Assembly: GCA_946480815.1 (NCBI GenBank) | Contig: CAMLLB010000003.1 | Span: 1-64,000 of the forward strand | Length of the DNA: 64,000 nucleotides | Origin: an uncultured Flavobacteriales bacterium | GTDB taxonomy: Bacteria > Bacteroidota > Bacteroidia > Flavobacteriales > Crocinitomicaceae | Direction: 5' to 3' | Shown here: one piece after another, positions 6,795-16,098 of the stretch | Numbering within the stretch: the stretch's first letter is position 1 | How the letters are laid out: each line of letters opens with the position of its first letter | Translations under genes and position numbers: made by a program | Notes under the pieces: model-generated | Told to the model about the DNA's origin: nothing | Databases searched by the model: none | The model's input: only the letters and a program-made list of their open reading frames with translations

Positions 6795-9700
6795 ATGAAA
6801 TACAAAAAACTAAGATCAATCCTAATAATTTTTAGTACGATGAGCGTTAATTTCTGTTTGTCGAATGGACCGATGAAAATGATCAATAAAGGGAATTTCG
6901 AAAAGCAGGAAAAAAGTATTCAATTTACGGAGAACAAGGGTCAAATACATGACGAAAATTATCGTCTTAGACCAGACGTCCTTTATAGTGCAAATAGTAA
7001 GGGGTTGAATCTTGTTATTAGAAAAAGTGGTGTTTCATACCAGTTAAATAGAATTGACAGTTATAAGGAAAAAGAAAATCCGAAAACGCATGAAAAGGAA
7101 AAGTGTATCGACCGAATGACAGTTTATCGGATGGATGTGAACTGGTTGGGAGCTAATCAAAATTTAACACAAAAGAACGATGTTGCCAAAGAAGGATTCT
7201 CAAACTATTATTTGGAAAATTGCCCGCAAGGAGTAATGAATGTTAAAAGTTATACTGGTTTTACGTTAGAAAACATTTACAACCGAATTAATTTACATTA
7301 CTACGAAAAGGCGGGAAATTTGAAATATGATTTTATAATAGCTCCAGGCGGAGATTATAAATCAATTCGCTTGCAGATCGAAGGAGCTGAAATCCGCAAA
7401 AAAGCTGATGGGGGAATTCTTTTGAAAACCTCCTTGGGAAATATTGAAGAAGGTGCACCTGTTGTCTATCAAAATGGTAAAGAATTGAAATCAGAATGGG
7501 TGGTCAATGAGAATGTTCTGAGTTTTAATATTGAAAATTACAATGCAGCTTATGAACTTATTATTGATCCGGTTACACGCGTTTGGGGAACCTACTATGG
7601 TTCAAGTGCCGGAGATTACGGAAACTCTTGCGTTACTGATGCAGCCGGGAATGTCTACATGACTGGTTATTGTGACGAATACAATGGTGGAACAGTCATG
7701 TCGACTATTGGTCCGCATCAAACGGTCTTTGGAGGTCTGGAAGATGTTTTTCTTGCAAAATTCAATCCGGATGGGGTGCGGTTATGGGATACTTTTTATG
7801 GAGGGAGTGGTCTTGAAAGAGCATTTGGATGTTGTTTTGATTTATCTGGTAGTGTATATGTCGTTGGTTACACCGCAAATACAGATTTTGTAATGGCCAC
7901 TCCAGGCACACACCAAACAGCAAATGCAGGAAGCTATGATGCGTTTTTGGTAAAATTCAATTCAAATGGAGCGCGCCAGTGGGGGACCTTACGGAGGAAT
8001 GGAAGCCGATATGGGATATGCATGTTGTGTAGACAATTCCGGAAATATTTATATTTCGGGGGAATCTAATACGCTTTTAGGAACTGGTGTGGCAACTCCT
8101 GGATCTCATCAAACAACGTTTGCAGGAGGAAATAAGGATGGTTTTTTGGTAAAGTTCAACTCAAACGGAATTCGTCAGTGGGGTACTTATTACGGAGGGA
8201 GTGCAAATGAAGTTGGGAATGCTTGTGTGACGGATGCTTTAGGAAATGTCTATCTCAGTGGAAGTACGATGTCAAATAATGCAATTGCTACAGCCGGTTC
8301 GCATCAGGCAACATTTGGAGGAGTTCTTGATGCTTATCTGGTGAAATTTAATACGAATGGTGTTAGACAATGGGGAACTTATTATGGCGGTGGGGCGATA
8401 GACGTGAGTGATTTCTCATGCGCCATTGATGCATCCGGCAATATATATCTTGCGGGAGAGACAGAAACTCTTGCCGGAGGAGGTCCTATTATAGCTACTC
8501 CCGGAACACATCAAACTACTTACGGAGGACTTGGAGATGGTTTTTTGGTGAAATTTAATTCAAATGGAGTGCGCCAATGGGGAACTTATTATGGCGGGAA
8601 TTCTGCTGAATATACTTCCGGATGCAGTACGGATGCTTCAGGTAATGTGTATGTTTCCGGGCGCACATATTCGAGCAATGGAAATTCGATTGCAACACCC
8701 GGAGCTTTTCAAACAGCATTCGTAGGAGGTGCTTATTGTTCATATGTAATAAAGTTTAATGCTAACGGACTTCGCGAATGGGGTACTTATGTAGGTTCCG
8801 TTAATTGGGGAACTGCATGCGCAACTGTTGGGACAGGTACGGTTTACTTAACAGGTTTCACGGGACTCAATACTCCATATGAAATATCAACACCGGGATC
8901 ATTTCAAAGTACTTTTGGAGGAACTGTAGATGCGTTTCTTGTGAAATTAACAGATTGTCCTTCAACATCAAGTTCACAAAATGTGTCAGCTTGTGACAGT
9001 TATACCTGGCCGGTTAATAATATGACCTATACATCCAGCGGTACTTATGTCGCAAGGCTTACCAATTCAACCGGATGTGATTCCCTTGTTATTTTAAATC
9101 TTGCAATTAATAACACCATGAGTTCCGTGAGTATAACAGAATGTGACAGCTACACATGGCCGGTAAATAACACAACTTATACTACAAGTGGTATTTATAC
9201 AGAAACACTGACCAATATGTTAGGTTGTGATTCTGTAATAACTTTGAACCTAACTATTAATAATCCTTCAGATGGCTATTTAAATGTTTTAGAATGTGAC
9301 AGTTACACCTGGCCTGCGAATAATATGACTTATACTTCAAGTGGAGTTTATACGACAATACTCAGTAATACTTTAGGTTGTGATTCTATTGTTACATTAA
9401 ACCTGACAATTAAACACCATTCGAACGGTTATCAAATGGTATCTGCCTGCGGTGCCTATACCTGGCCTGCTAACAATGTCACATACAGTGTGAGTGGGAC
9501 TTATAGTACAATTCTTGTAAATTCCGTAGGATGTGATTCAATCATTGAATTACACTTAGTAATGAATAATTCCTCAAGTGTGATTGATGTAATAGCTTGT
9601 AATAATGTTAGTTCTCCCAGTGGGAATTATAATTGGACTAACAGTGGAGTCTACATGGACACTATTCCAAATGCTATTGGATGCGACAGCATTATTACAG

Positions 9701-10347
9701 TTAATCTGACGGTAAATCATAGTTCAACCTCTTCTGTTTCAATTTCCGCTTGTGATAGCTATACCTGGCCGGTTAACAACATGACTTATTCCAATGGAGG
9801 TACATTTTCTGCTATACTTACAAGCAGTTTAGGTTGTGATTCTAGTATTACATTGAATTTGAATTTGGTAGATTCACCGGATACTTCAATTTCAATCAAT
9901 GGAATAACTCTGATTTCGAATGCTTCGGGAGTAAATTATCAATGGATAGATTGTAATAATGGGAATGGATTGATTTTAGATGCAGTAAACCAATCTTATT
10001 CTCCATCAATCAATGGTTTATATGCAGTAGTTATTGATAATGGTATTTGCAAAGATACTTCTGCCTGTATTCCTATAAATACTGTGGGAATAGTCGAGAA
10101 CTCGCTTACAGAAAATGTAAAGGTTCATCCGAATCCAACGAATGGACTAGTCATTATTCAATTTGATGAATTTCAACAATGGATTGAAATTTCGCTTTAT
10201 TCGGTTTCAGGACAATTGTTGTCTAATTCCTCTTATTTGAATAGTGATAACATTACCTACGATTTGAGTAGTCATGCAATTGGTCTTTATCTCTTAAAAA
10301 TAAGTTACGGAGAAAATCAACAAGTTATTTATCTCATGAAAGGCTAA
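6795..10347 (+). pseudogene. SBBP-repeat surface protein with T9SS sorting domain, broken by a frameshift
   Basis: Repaired, this would be about 1184 residues: an N-terminal domain typical of SBBP proteins (FTENKGQIHDEN, VLYSANSKGLNLVI), seven beta-propeller-like repeats of the form GTYYGG..GNVYxSG, six 45-residue repeats of the form ACDSYTWPVNNMTYTSSGTY ending in GCDSxxTLNLT, and a C-terminal Por/T9SS type A sorting domain (HPNPTNGLVII ... YLLKISYGENQQ). Near 7989 the text GGGGGACCTTACGGAGG lacks two bases where every other repeat reads GGAACTTATTACGG, so frame 1 stops at 8067. It may be a pseudogene, a phase-variable gene or a sequencing error. It is bracketed by the 273-bp repeat. Confidence 0.88.
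8980..9870. repeat. Six tandem 45-codon repeats
   Basis: The central stretch encodes six repeats of about 45 residues, each with a Cys near the start (ACDSYTWP) and a second in GCDS near the end, suggesting one disulfide or a Cys pair per module. Copy 5 is the most diverged (ACNNVSSPSGNYNWTNSG). Confidence 0.85.
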
Positions 10348-10441
10348 TAAGGGAGATTGACCTATGCGAGAAATTAGGAAAAATAAGGCTGACAAATAAG
10401 TGATTATTCATTATCTTGTGAAAGTACTTCCAACTTTGAAC

Positions 10442-10714
10442 ATGAACAAAGAAATCCAAACATACAACCTCTCACAGCAATATGAATATATTCCAATCTG
10501 TGACCTGTTGGCAAATGAACTGTGTCGTGGGCTCCCCGAGGCTGAAAACAAGATCTGGCATGCGCATCCGGTTTGGTTTTTGGATGGAAACCCAATTGCA
10601 GGATACAGTATTCAAAAACGTGGCGTGCGCCTGATGTTCTGGAGCGGAAAAGATTTTGATGAACCGGGATTGAATGTGGAAGGAGAAAAATTCAAGGACG
10701 CATCGGTCTTTTAC
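10442..10714. repeat. Direct repeat, copy 2 (273 bp)
   Basis: Right copy of the direct repeat starting at 6335; here the reading frame continues into the full DUF1801 gene, so this is likely the parent copy. Confidence 0.9.
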
Positions 10715-10834
10715 AACGACTTGTCGGAAATCAACCTGGAAGACCTGGAGCGCTGGCTGGAAAAGGCACACAACATTCAATGGGATTACAAAAATATTGT
10801 AAAACGCAAAGGAAAATTAGAGCGTTTGAAGTAA
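10442..10834 (+). CDS. DUF1801/YdhG-like protein
   Basis: A 130-residue soluble protein with the DUF1801 layout: LPEAENKIWHAHPVWFLDGNPI, a central strand GVRLMFWSG and a C-terminal helix-rich part (LEDLERWLEKA, DYKNIVKRKGKL). The family is often linked to iron or frataxin-like folds, but the role is unknown. Start is the ATG at 10442; an upstream in-frame start at 10400 lies outside the duplicated block. This is the full-length member of the pair whose truncated twin is at 6335. Two paralogous DUF1801 genes of another subtype are at 14.2 and 43.2 kb. Confidence 0.85.
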   Translation: MNKEIQTYNLSQQYEYIPICDLLANELCRGLPEAENKIWHAHPVWFLDGNPIAGYSIQKRGVRLMFWSGKDFDEPGLNVEGEKFKDASVFYNDLSEINLEDLERWLEKAHNIQWDYKNIVKRKGKLERLK

Positions 10835-10880
10835 TTATCTACAGTTCTGCCTGAGGTTATTTCTAGTATCCCGTTGATTA

Positions 10881-10897
10881 GGTAGACTCTGTCTACC
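10881..10897. other. Perfect 7-bp stem hairpin
   Basis: GGTAGAC-TCT-GTCTACC downstream of the DUF1801 gene. A T run is absent, so termination is uncertain. Confidence 0.4.
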
Positions 10898-10972
10898 TTG
10901 GTGAATTAGATAACTTTTAGTCACCGGTTATCTGCGAAATCTGCGTGAAATATTCTATCACCTGGAATTTAG

Positions 10973-10994
10973 TAGAGAACATTCTCTAATTTTG
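10973..10994 (+). promoter_or_regulatory. -7 element overlapped by a 16-bp palindrome
   Basis: TAGAGAA-CA-TTCTCTA (10973-10988) is a perfect inverted repeat whose right arm runs into TAATTTTG (10987-10994), a match to TAnnTTTG. A repressor bound to the palindrome would block transcription of the HEPN-like gene that starts at 11023. No good TTG is present at the usual distance. Confidence 0.4.
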
Positions 10995-11022
10995 ATTTGT
11001 TTTGAGTATTAAAAATCCCGCT

Positions 11023-11700
11023 ATGAATTTGAATAAACACTTGACAGAAAGAATTTCTCATTTAATTGATTTAGCTAACAAAACAATCGCATCAAAATTT
11101 CTTAGTAGAGGTGGTGGTACAGAATGGGTAAATGCAGAATTATACAAAGAGTTTGAAACTTCTTCAAAATCCTTCATATTAAACCTTTTTGGTAAAGATC
11201 ATCCTTATTACACAACATTTACAAAATCATGTAGTGGAGCACATCCTTATACGGTTGAAGTGGCAAGAGGCGTTTTGAACTCAATAAAAACAGAAATTGA
11301 CAAAGGTTGGTTGGTTGAATTGAAAACACTTGTTTCAGCAGAGATTTTTTCTGATTTCTTGGAAATGGCGAAATACTTTCTTGATGAGGGTTATAAAGAT
11401 CCAGCTGCTGTAATGTTAGGAAGTATTCTTGAGGAAAATCTTAGGCAATTGGCGCAAAAGAATTCTGTAGATAGTTTATTCGTAAACGCAAGTGGAGATT
11501 CAAAACCTAAAAAAGCTGATACTCTAAACGCTGATTTAGCTAAAGCAGGTGTTTATACTATGATTGATCAAAAACAAGTGACAGCTTGGCTCGATATAAG
11601 AAACAAGGCAGCACATGGAGAATATAATAAATATGATATCTCCCAAATTGAATTAATGTATCAGGGAATTCTTGGATTTATCTCAAGATTAAATAATTAG
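11023..11700 (+). CDS. HEPN-like helical protein with RxxxxH motif
   Basis: A 225-residue soluble, mostly helical, AT-rich gene. The C-terminal half has a four-helix pattern (DPAAVMLGSILEENLRQLA, a loop, QKQVTAWLDIRNKAAHGEY, then LMYQGILGFISRL) with R193-N-K-A-A-H198, the Rx4H signature of HEPN nucleases. The same arrangement occurs in DUF4145-like and other uncharacterised HEPN proteins, so RNase activity is an inference from the motif. The N-terminal half is not recognised. Start is the ATG at 11023 rather than the TTG at 11002. A GNAT gene follows after two bases. Confidence 0.7.
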   Translation: MNLNKHLTERISHLIDLANKTIASKFLSRGGGTEWVNAELYKEFETSSKSFILNLFGKDHPYYTTFTKSCSGAHPYTVEVARGVLNSIKTEIDKGWLVELKTLVSAEIFSDFLEMAKYFLDEGYKDPAAVMLGSILEENLRQLAQKNSVDSLFVNASGDSKPKKADTLNADLAKAGVYTMIDQKQVTAWLDIRNKAAHGEYNKYDISQIELMYQGILGFISRLNN

Positions 11701-11702
11701 TA

Positions 11703-12149
11703 GTGAAAACGGAAGAAAAAGTATTCATAAGAGAATTCCAGAACGACGATATTGTTTCTTTGACCGAATTAACCAATCAATTGGGCTATGAAACATCCAT
11801 TGAACAAATGACGGTGCGTATGGAGCGGATTCTGTCTCTGGATACTTATTGGACATTTGTTGCAGTTGTCAATGGACAGGTTGCAGGATATATCGGGCTG
11901 AACAAAAACTATTTTTGGGAACAGGACGGATGCTTTATTCGTATCCAGGTCTTAGTGATCAGCAAGGAATATCGGAGAATGGGAATCGGAGAGAAACTCA
12001 TTGATGCAGCGGAAAGGAAGGCAAAAGAAGTGGATGCCAAATTAATCATCCTGAATAGTGGGAACAAACCGGAACGTGAAGCGGCACATCAGTTCTACCC
12101 GCAAATGGGGTTTGAAGCAAAGTCGACAGGCTATATTAAAAATATCTGA
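11703..12149 (+). CDS. GNAT-family N-acetyltransferase
   Basis: A 148-residue acetyltransferase in the standard GNAT order: N-terminal helix (DIVSLTELTNQLGY), strands with FVAVVNGQVAGYIGL, the acetyl-CoA binding segment EYRRMGIGEKLIDAAE near residues 93-108, and FYPQMGFEAKSTGYIK at the end. The substrate is unknown. The start is GTG at 11703, two bases after the HEPN-like gene's stop, and the next gene begins four bases after its stop, so it belongs to a tight unit. Confidence 0.9.
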   Translation: MKTEEKVFIREFQNDDIVSLTELTNQLGYETSIEQMTVRMERILSLDTYWTFVAVVNGQVAGYIGLNKNYFWEQDGCFIRIQVLVISKEYRRMGIGEKLIDAAERKAKEVDAKLIILNSGNKPEREAAHQFYPQMGFEAKSTGYIKNI

Positions 12150-12152
12150 ATT

Positions 12153-12467
12153 ATGACACAGGAAGAAACAACATACACAGCAATCGGACAAAAGCTGGAA
12201 GGAGCGGTGGAAAGCCAAATGTTCGGTAAGCCGTGCTTTAAGATCAACGGGAAGGCTTTTATGAGCTTTTTTGGGAACGAGATCGTTTTTAAATTGAACG
12301 GTGATGCGCACAAAGAAGCTTTGAGCCTGGACGGAACACAATTATTTGATCCTTCGGGAAAGAAACGTCCGATGAAAGAGTGGGTACAGGTTCCGTTTGA
12401 TTATGTGGATAAATGGCCGGAATTCGCCCGGGAAGCATTGAATTACGTGGCCCAAAACAACAAGTGA
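12153..12467 (+). CDS. Small TfoX/YjbR-like protein
   Basis: A 104-residue soluble protein. MFGKPCFKINGKAFMSFF followed by EIVFKLNG and DPSGKKRPMKEWVQVP is like the TfoX N-terminal and MmcQ/YjbR groups, which share a small alpha/beta fold. The role is unknown. The stop codon overlaps the ATG of the reductase gene (TGATG), so translation is coupled. Confidence 0.65.
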   Translation: MTQEETTYTAIGQKLEGAVESQMFGKPCFKINGKAFMSFFGNEIVFKLNGDAHKEALSLDGTQLFDPSGKKRPMKEWVQVPFDYVDKWPEFAREALNYVAQNNK

Positions 12468-13012
12468 TGAGAAAAGTAATTTTAGACCTGGCTGTTACAT
12501 TGGATGGATTTATTGAAGGTCCGAACGGAGAGATTGATTGGTGTATCCTGGACGAGGACATGGATTTTGATGGCTTTTTATCCGGTATTGATACGATCTT
12601 TTACGGAAGAGTAAGTTATGATTCCTGGGGAAATTATCAGCCGGACTCACATGCGGACGAGACAGAGAAAAAGTTGTGGGAAGCAGTTCACTCCAAAACC
12701 AAGGTTGTTTTTACCAGCCAGGACCGACAGGACCAAAGGGCCATTTTTATTCATTCCGATATTGCGGAAAAAGTAGAGAAAATGAAACAGGAAGCGGGAA
12801 AAGATATTTGGCTTTACGGAGGTGCAAGCCTGATCAGGACATTCATTCAACTGGGTTTAGTGGATGTTTATCGTATTTCCGTACATCCAACTGTACTGGG
12901 GAAAGGAAAACCTTTGTTTGAAGATTTACACGAGCGCATTGAATTGAAATTAATGAAAAGCAATACGTTCAAATCCGGAGTTGTGCAATTGATCTATGAA
13001 TCCCTAAAATGA
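12467..13012 (+). CDS. Dihydrofolate reductase-family (RibD C-terminal) protein
   Basis: A 181-residue protein of the RibD C-terminal/DHFR-like fold: VILDLAVTLDGFIEGPNGEIDW at the N-terminus, DTIFYGRVSYDSW in the middle and DIWLYGGASLIRTFIQLGLVD near residue 125, followed by HPTVLGKGKPLFEDL. These proteins are thought to be NAD(P)H-dependent reductases; true folate reductase activity is not implied. The ATG at 12467 is chosen because it overlaps the upstream stop; a longer frame from 12413 would lie inside the preceding gene. Confidence 0.9.
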   Translation: MRKVILDLAVTLDGFIEGPNGEIDWCILDEDMDFDGFLSGIDTIFYGRVSYDSWGNYQPDSHADETEKKLWEAVHSKTKVVFTSQDRQDQRAIFIHSDIAEKVEKMKQEAGKDIWLYGGASLIRTFIQLGLVDVYRISVHPTVLGKGKPLFEDLHERIELKLMKSNTFKSGVVQLIYESLK

Positions 13013-13032
13013 ATGAACCTTAAAAACACCAA

Positions 13033-13584
13033 ATGATTGACTTCAAACTCATAGAAACAAACCGGCTTCTCCTGAAAGGACTTTATCCGCAGGACATGAC
13101 GAACATTTTTGAAAATCATTCAAAAGACGAGATCAAAACAATCCTGGGCCATCGTTCCGAAGAAGATTATCAGAAGGAGGAACGTAAATACCGAAACGGC
13201 TACGCAAGTTATAACCGTAGTTTTTTGCTGTTTCTATTGGAAGACAAGGCGAGTGGAAAAATTATCGGGCGTTGTGGATTACACAATTGGAACACTGATC
13301 ATCAACGCGCTGAAATTGGTTATTCGATGGAAGATGAGAGTTTCAAACAACGCGGATTGATGTCGGAAGCAGTAGAGGCGATCATTGATTACGGCTTTAG
13401 CAAATTAAAGCTCAACCGGATTGAAGCACTGGTTGCCAGTTACAATATGGCTTCACTGCGATTACTGGAAAAGAACGGATTTGTGCAGGAAGGTGTATTG
13501 CGGAACCATTACCTGGTGGATGGAATTTTCGAGGATTCGGTGGTCTTTTCTAAGCTGCAGGAGGAGTTTTTTGAATCAAAATAA
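13033..13584 (+). CDS. GNAT-family N-acetyltransferase, RimJ/RimL type
   Basis: A 183-residue protein starting LIETNRLLLKGLYPQD, with the RimJ/RimL landmarks: GKIIGRCGLHNWNTDHQRAE, GYSMEDESFKQRGLMSEA as the acetyl-CoA loop and LNRIEALVASYNMASLRLLE followed by KNGFVQEGVLR. Targets of this class include protein N-termini, amino acids and drugs; nothing here tells which. It follows the reductase by 20 bases. Confidence 0.9.
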   Translation: MIDFKLIETNRLLLKGLYPQDMTNIFENHSKDEIKTILGHRSEEDYQKEERKYRNGYASYNRSFLLFLLEDKASGKIIGRCGLHNWNTDHQRAEIGYSMEDESFKQRGLMSEAVEAIIDYGFSKLKLNRIEALVASYNMASLRLLEKNGFVQEGVLRNHYLVDGIFEDSVVFSKLQEEFFESK

Positions 13585-13612
13585 GGATTGATAATCCAAT
13601 AAAACGAAACGG

Positions 13613-14092
13613 ATGTATACAATTGTTCCCTTTGAAGACAAGTACCAGGAATCCATCTTTAGGATGATGGATGAGATTCAGGATGAGTTTGACATTCCGT
13701 TCCGAAACCCGAATGGGAAACAGATTTCTGATATCGTGAGTCCGGATGACCTCTTTTGGGTTGCATTGGATGAAAACCGGGTGGTTGGTACAGTCGGCTT
13801 GTCGTTGATTAATGATCGCCAGGCTTTTTTGAGACATTTATTTGTGGCAAAAGAAGCCCGGGGAAAAGGACAGGGTGTTTCTCAAGCATTGCTGGACATG
13901 GCACTTGGAGCAGCAAAAAACCGGAATTGCGAATCTGTTTACCTCGGAACGATGGAACAATTCAAGGCCGCTCAGAAGTTTTACTTAAAGAATCACTTTA
14001 ACTGCATTTTCCGGGAAGATTTACCTCCTGAAATGCCTGTAAGTCCAGTGGATACGGTGTTTTATCAGTTAAATATCGTCGGATCAAACTGA
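13613..14092 (+). CDS. GNAT-family N-acetyltransferase
   Basis: A 159-residue acetyltransferase. The acetyl-CoA loop is EARGKGQGVSQALLD near residues 80-94, preceded by the strand LRHLFVAK and followed by NCESVYLGTMEQFKAAQKFY and a final VFYQLN strand. It is the third acetyltransferase within 2.4 kb and is not close in sequence to the other two, so these are not recent tandem duplicates. Confidence 0.9.
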   Translation: MYTIVPFEDKYQESIFRMMDEIQDEFDIPFRNPNGKQISDIVSPDDLFWVALDENRVVGTVGLSLINDRQAFLRHLFVAKEARGKGQGVSQALLDMALGAAKNRNCESVYLGTMEQFKAAQKFYLKNHFNCIFREDLPPEMPVSPVDTVFYQLNIVGSN

Positions 14093-14196
14093 AAAAATTG
14101 CAAGAAAAAAAGAACAGATAGATTAAAGATTATCACTTATATTTCCGGAACTTACCACTCACTGAAATGACTAGTACTCAATGAAAAATAACTGAG

Positions 14197-14622
14197 ATGG
14201 CAGAAAAGAAACCAAAACTGGCAGAGATCAAAACGAAGCCAACTGTTGTGAGCGCGGGAGATTTTATCAATACCGTTGCAGACGAACAAAAGCGTAAAGA
14301 TTGTTTTGCTTTGATTGAAATGATGAAAAAAGCCACCGGAGAAGAACCGGTGATGTGGGGTGGGTCGATTATTGGTTTTGGAAATATGCGTTATGAAAGT
14401 CCGCGTACCGGAAGACTGGTAGATTGGTTCCTGGTTGGTTTTTCTCCACGGAAAGCAAATTTGACCCTGTACATTGGTGCCGGAAGCGAAGCACATGCGG
14501 AAGCACTTAAAATACTGGGAAAACACAAGGTCAGTGGTGGTTGTTTGCACATTAACAGATTGGCCGACGTGGATTCGAACGTCCTGCAGGGAATGATCGC
14601 TTCTTATTTGAGTCGTAAATAA
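14197..14622 (+). CDS. DUF1801-family protein
   Basis: A 141-residue soluble protein with GDFINTVADEQKRKDCFALI, the motif VMWGGSIIGFGNMRYESP and LVGFSPRKANLTLYIGAG, which are the landmarks of the DUF1801 group that acts on no known substrate. A paralogue of the same subtype is at 43240-43659. The start ATG at 14197 follows an apparent -7-like TATATTTC about 50 bases upstream. Confidence 0.85.
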   Translation: MAEKKPKLAEIKTKPTVVSAGDFINTVADEQKRKDCFALIEMMKKATGEEPVMWGGSIIGFGNMRYESPRTGRLVDWFLVGFSPRKANLTLYIGAGSEAHAEALKILGKHKVSGGCLHINRLADVDSNVLQGMIASYLSRK

Positions 14623-14731
14623 TCGTATACGGACTGATTCCTTGAAAAAAATCTATTGAATCTGCGTGAGAATATACAACACAGAAATAATCACTAATTT
14701 TCTCCTGAATTAAACCATTCAGGAAACCGCT

Positions 14732-15106
14732 ATGAAACTAACAACTAGTTGGCTCAATAGAGTAGAAGGGATTGGATTGGTTCTGATCCTGTTTTCATTC
14801 TTCGTACAAATCTTCCAGAATAACTCCGAGGAATCATTCAGAGCATCCCAGAATTACCATATCAATAAAAAGCTCGACCATATTTGGATTTGGATTGAGA
14901 ATAGAGATAAAGGGGTAAAGCCCCCATCATCTGTTACTAAATTAAAATTATTTGATCATGATTGGGAACTGTATTCCAAACAGGCTAAAGAAATGAAAAT
15001 CTGGGAAAGTAAAATAGAACTGTTTGCCGACATCAGCACCTGGATTTTTGTGATTGGAACCATTCTGGTAATTCTGCCGAAGTTTATTCCGGAAAGGAAT
15101 GAATGA
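14732..15106 (+). CDS. Small two-helix membrane protein
   Basis: A 124-residue protein with one hydrophobic segment near residues 11-28 (VEGIGLVLILFSFFVQIF) and another near residues 98-117 (ISTWIFVIGTILVILPKFI). The 70-residue polar part between them is probably outside the membrane and holds aromatic HIWIWIENRD. No family is recognised. It has its own start at 14732 and no close neighbour, so it may be a single-gene unit. Confidence 0.65.
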   Translation: MKLTTSWLNRVEGIGLVLILFSFFVQIFQNNSEESFRASQNYHINKKLDHIWIWIENRDKGVKPPSSVTKLKLFDHDWELYSKQAKEMKIWESKIELFADISTWIFVIGTILVILPKFIPERNE

Positions 15107-15244
15107 GAAATATAAAGATGACCTCGGGTTTCTATCTGCCGAACAAATTTGCGCTCGTCCATGTTCATGATATTGTGTTGATAAAAACGTACTGAAAACG
15201 ATCTTTTTTGGATTGAAAGTGATGAGGGTAGTAATGAAAAGATT

Positions 15245-15252
15245 TACCTTTG
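15245..15252 (+). promoter_or_regulatory. Putative -7 element (TACCTTTG)
   Basis: A perfect TAnnTTTG 38 bases before the start codon of the glycine-rich-domain gene; no TTG lies at the usual distance. Confidence 0.4.
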
Positions 15253-15290
15253 GTGAACTAATATGAACCAATAAATCACTACCCAATTAA

Positions 15291-16040
15291 ATGAATACAA
15301 ACGAAATTCTACTTTGGGATAAACTAAAAGCGTTCCAATTGGACGATGCACAAGCGTCTTTTCAGTTCTCAGATCGGTTGACAAGAGAAAACGACTGGTC
15401 TGCTGCTTATTCCAAAAGAGTGATTGAAGAATACAAGAAATTCCTTTTTCTGTGTTGTATTTCCGAAAACGGAGTAACCCCGTCAGATCAGGTTGATCAG
15501 GTTTGGCATCTCCATTTGACATATACACGTTCCTATTGGATAGATCTCTGCCGGGGCACACTTTCCAAAGAGATTCATCACAATCCAACCAAAGGCGGAA
15601 GTTCTGAAAAGAAAAAGTTTGACGGGTTTTATTCCGAAACTTTGAAATTATACCTGGAAAAATTTGGAGAAGAAGCACCAGCGGATATTTGGCCCTGTAA
15701 TGAACAGCGCTTCTCGGATATTCATTTTCAACGGATCAATATCAAGAAGAACTGGGTGATTCGAAAACCACATTTGAGAGGGAAAAATACACTGGTTTTT
15801 CTACTATTGTTTCTCTCTCCCTTCCTGATTCAGTCACGATCTCAGGATGGTCCGTGGATGTTTGTAGTAATCTGTACAATTGCTTTTATCCTCTGGACTA
15901 TCTTTAGCAATACCGGAGGAGGAACTGGTTGTTCAACGGGTGGAGACTCAGGACATACTTTTGATAATCATTCAGGTTGTAACGGACATTCAGGTTGTAG
16001 CGGTTGCGGCAGCGGATGTAGTGGGTGTGGAGGTGATTAA
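15291..16040 (+). CDS. Glycine-rich-domain (GRDP-like) membrane protein with Cys/Gly tail
   Basis: A 249-residue protein in two parts. Residues 1-150 carry VDQVWHLHLTYTRSYWIDLC, EIHHNPTKGG and a YSETLKLYLEKFGEEAPADI stretch, the core of the GRDP-like (PF07173) family. Two membrane segments follow (LVFLLLFLSPFLI and MFVVICTIAFILWTIF), and the C-terminus is a low-complexity Gly/Cys/Ser tail (GCSGCGSGCSGCGGD). Bacterial proteins with this layout are widespread and uncharacterised. The Cys-rich tail may bind metal or form disulfides; that is inference. Confidence 0.78.
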   Translation: MNTNEILLWDKLKAFQLDDAQASFQFSDRLTRENDWSAAYSKRVIEEYKKFLFLCCISENGVTPSDQVDQVWHLHLTYTRSYWIDLCRGTLSKEIHHNPTKGGSSEKKKFDGFYSETLKLYLEKFGEEAPADIWPCNEQRFSDIHFQRINIKKNWVIRKPHLRGKNTLVFLLLFLSPFLIQSRSQDGPWMFVVICTIAFILWTIFSNTGGGTGCSTGGDSGHTFDNHSGCNGHSGCSGCGSGCSGCGGD

Positions 16041-16098
16041 AAACAAATCTATGGAAAGAGCTTTAGTTTTTACCTTTACAATAAATAACAAGTAAAGC

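Noticed and set aside
8980..9870. CRISPR-like array from regularly spaced repeats
   Set aside because: The repeats are protein-coding modules of about 45 codons with drifted sequences, not short identical repeats with unique spacers.
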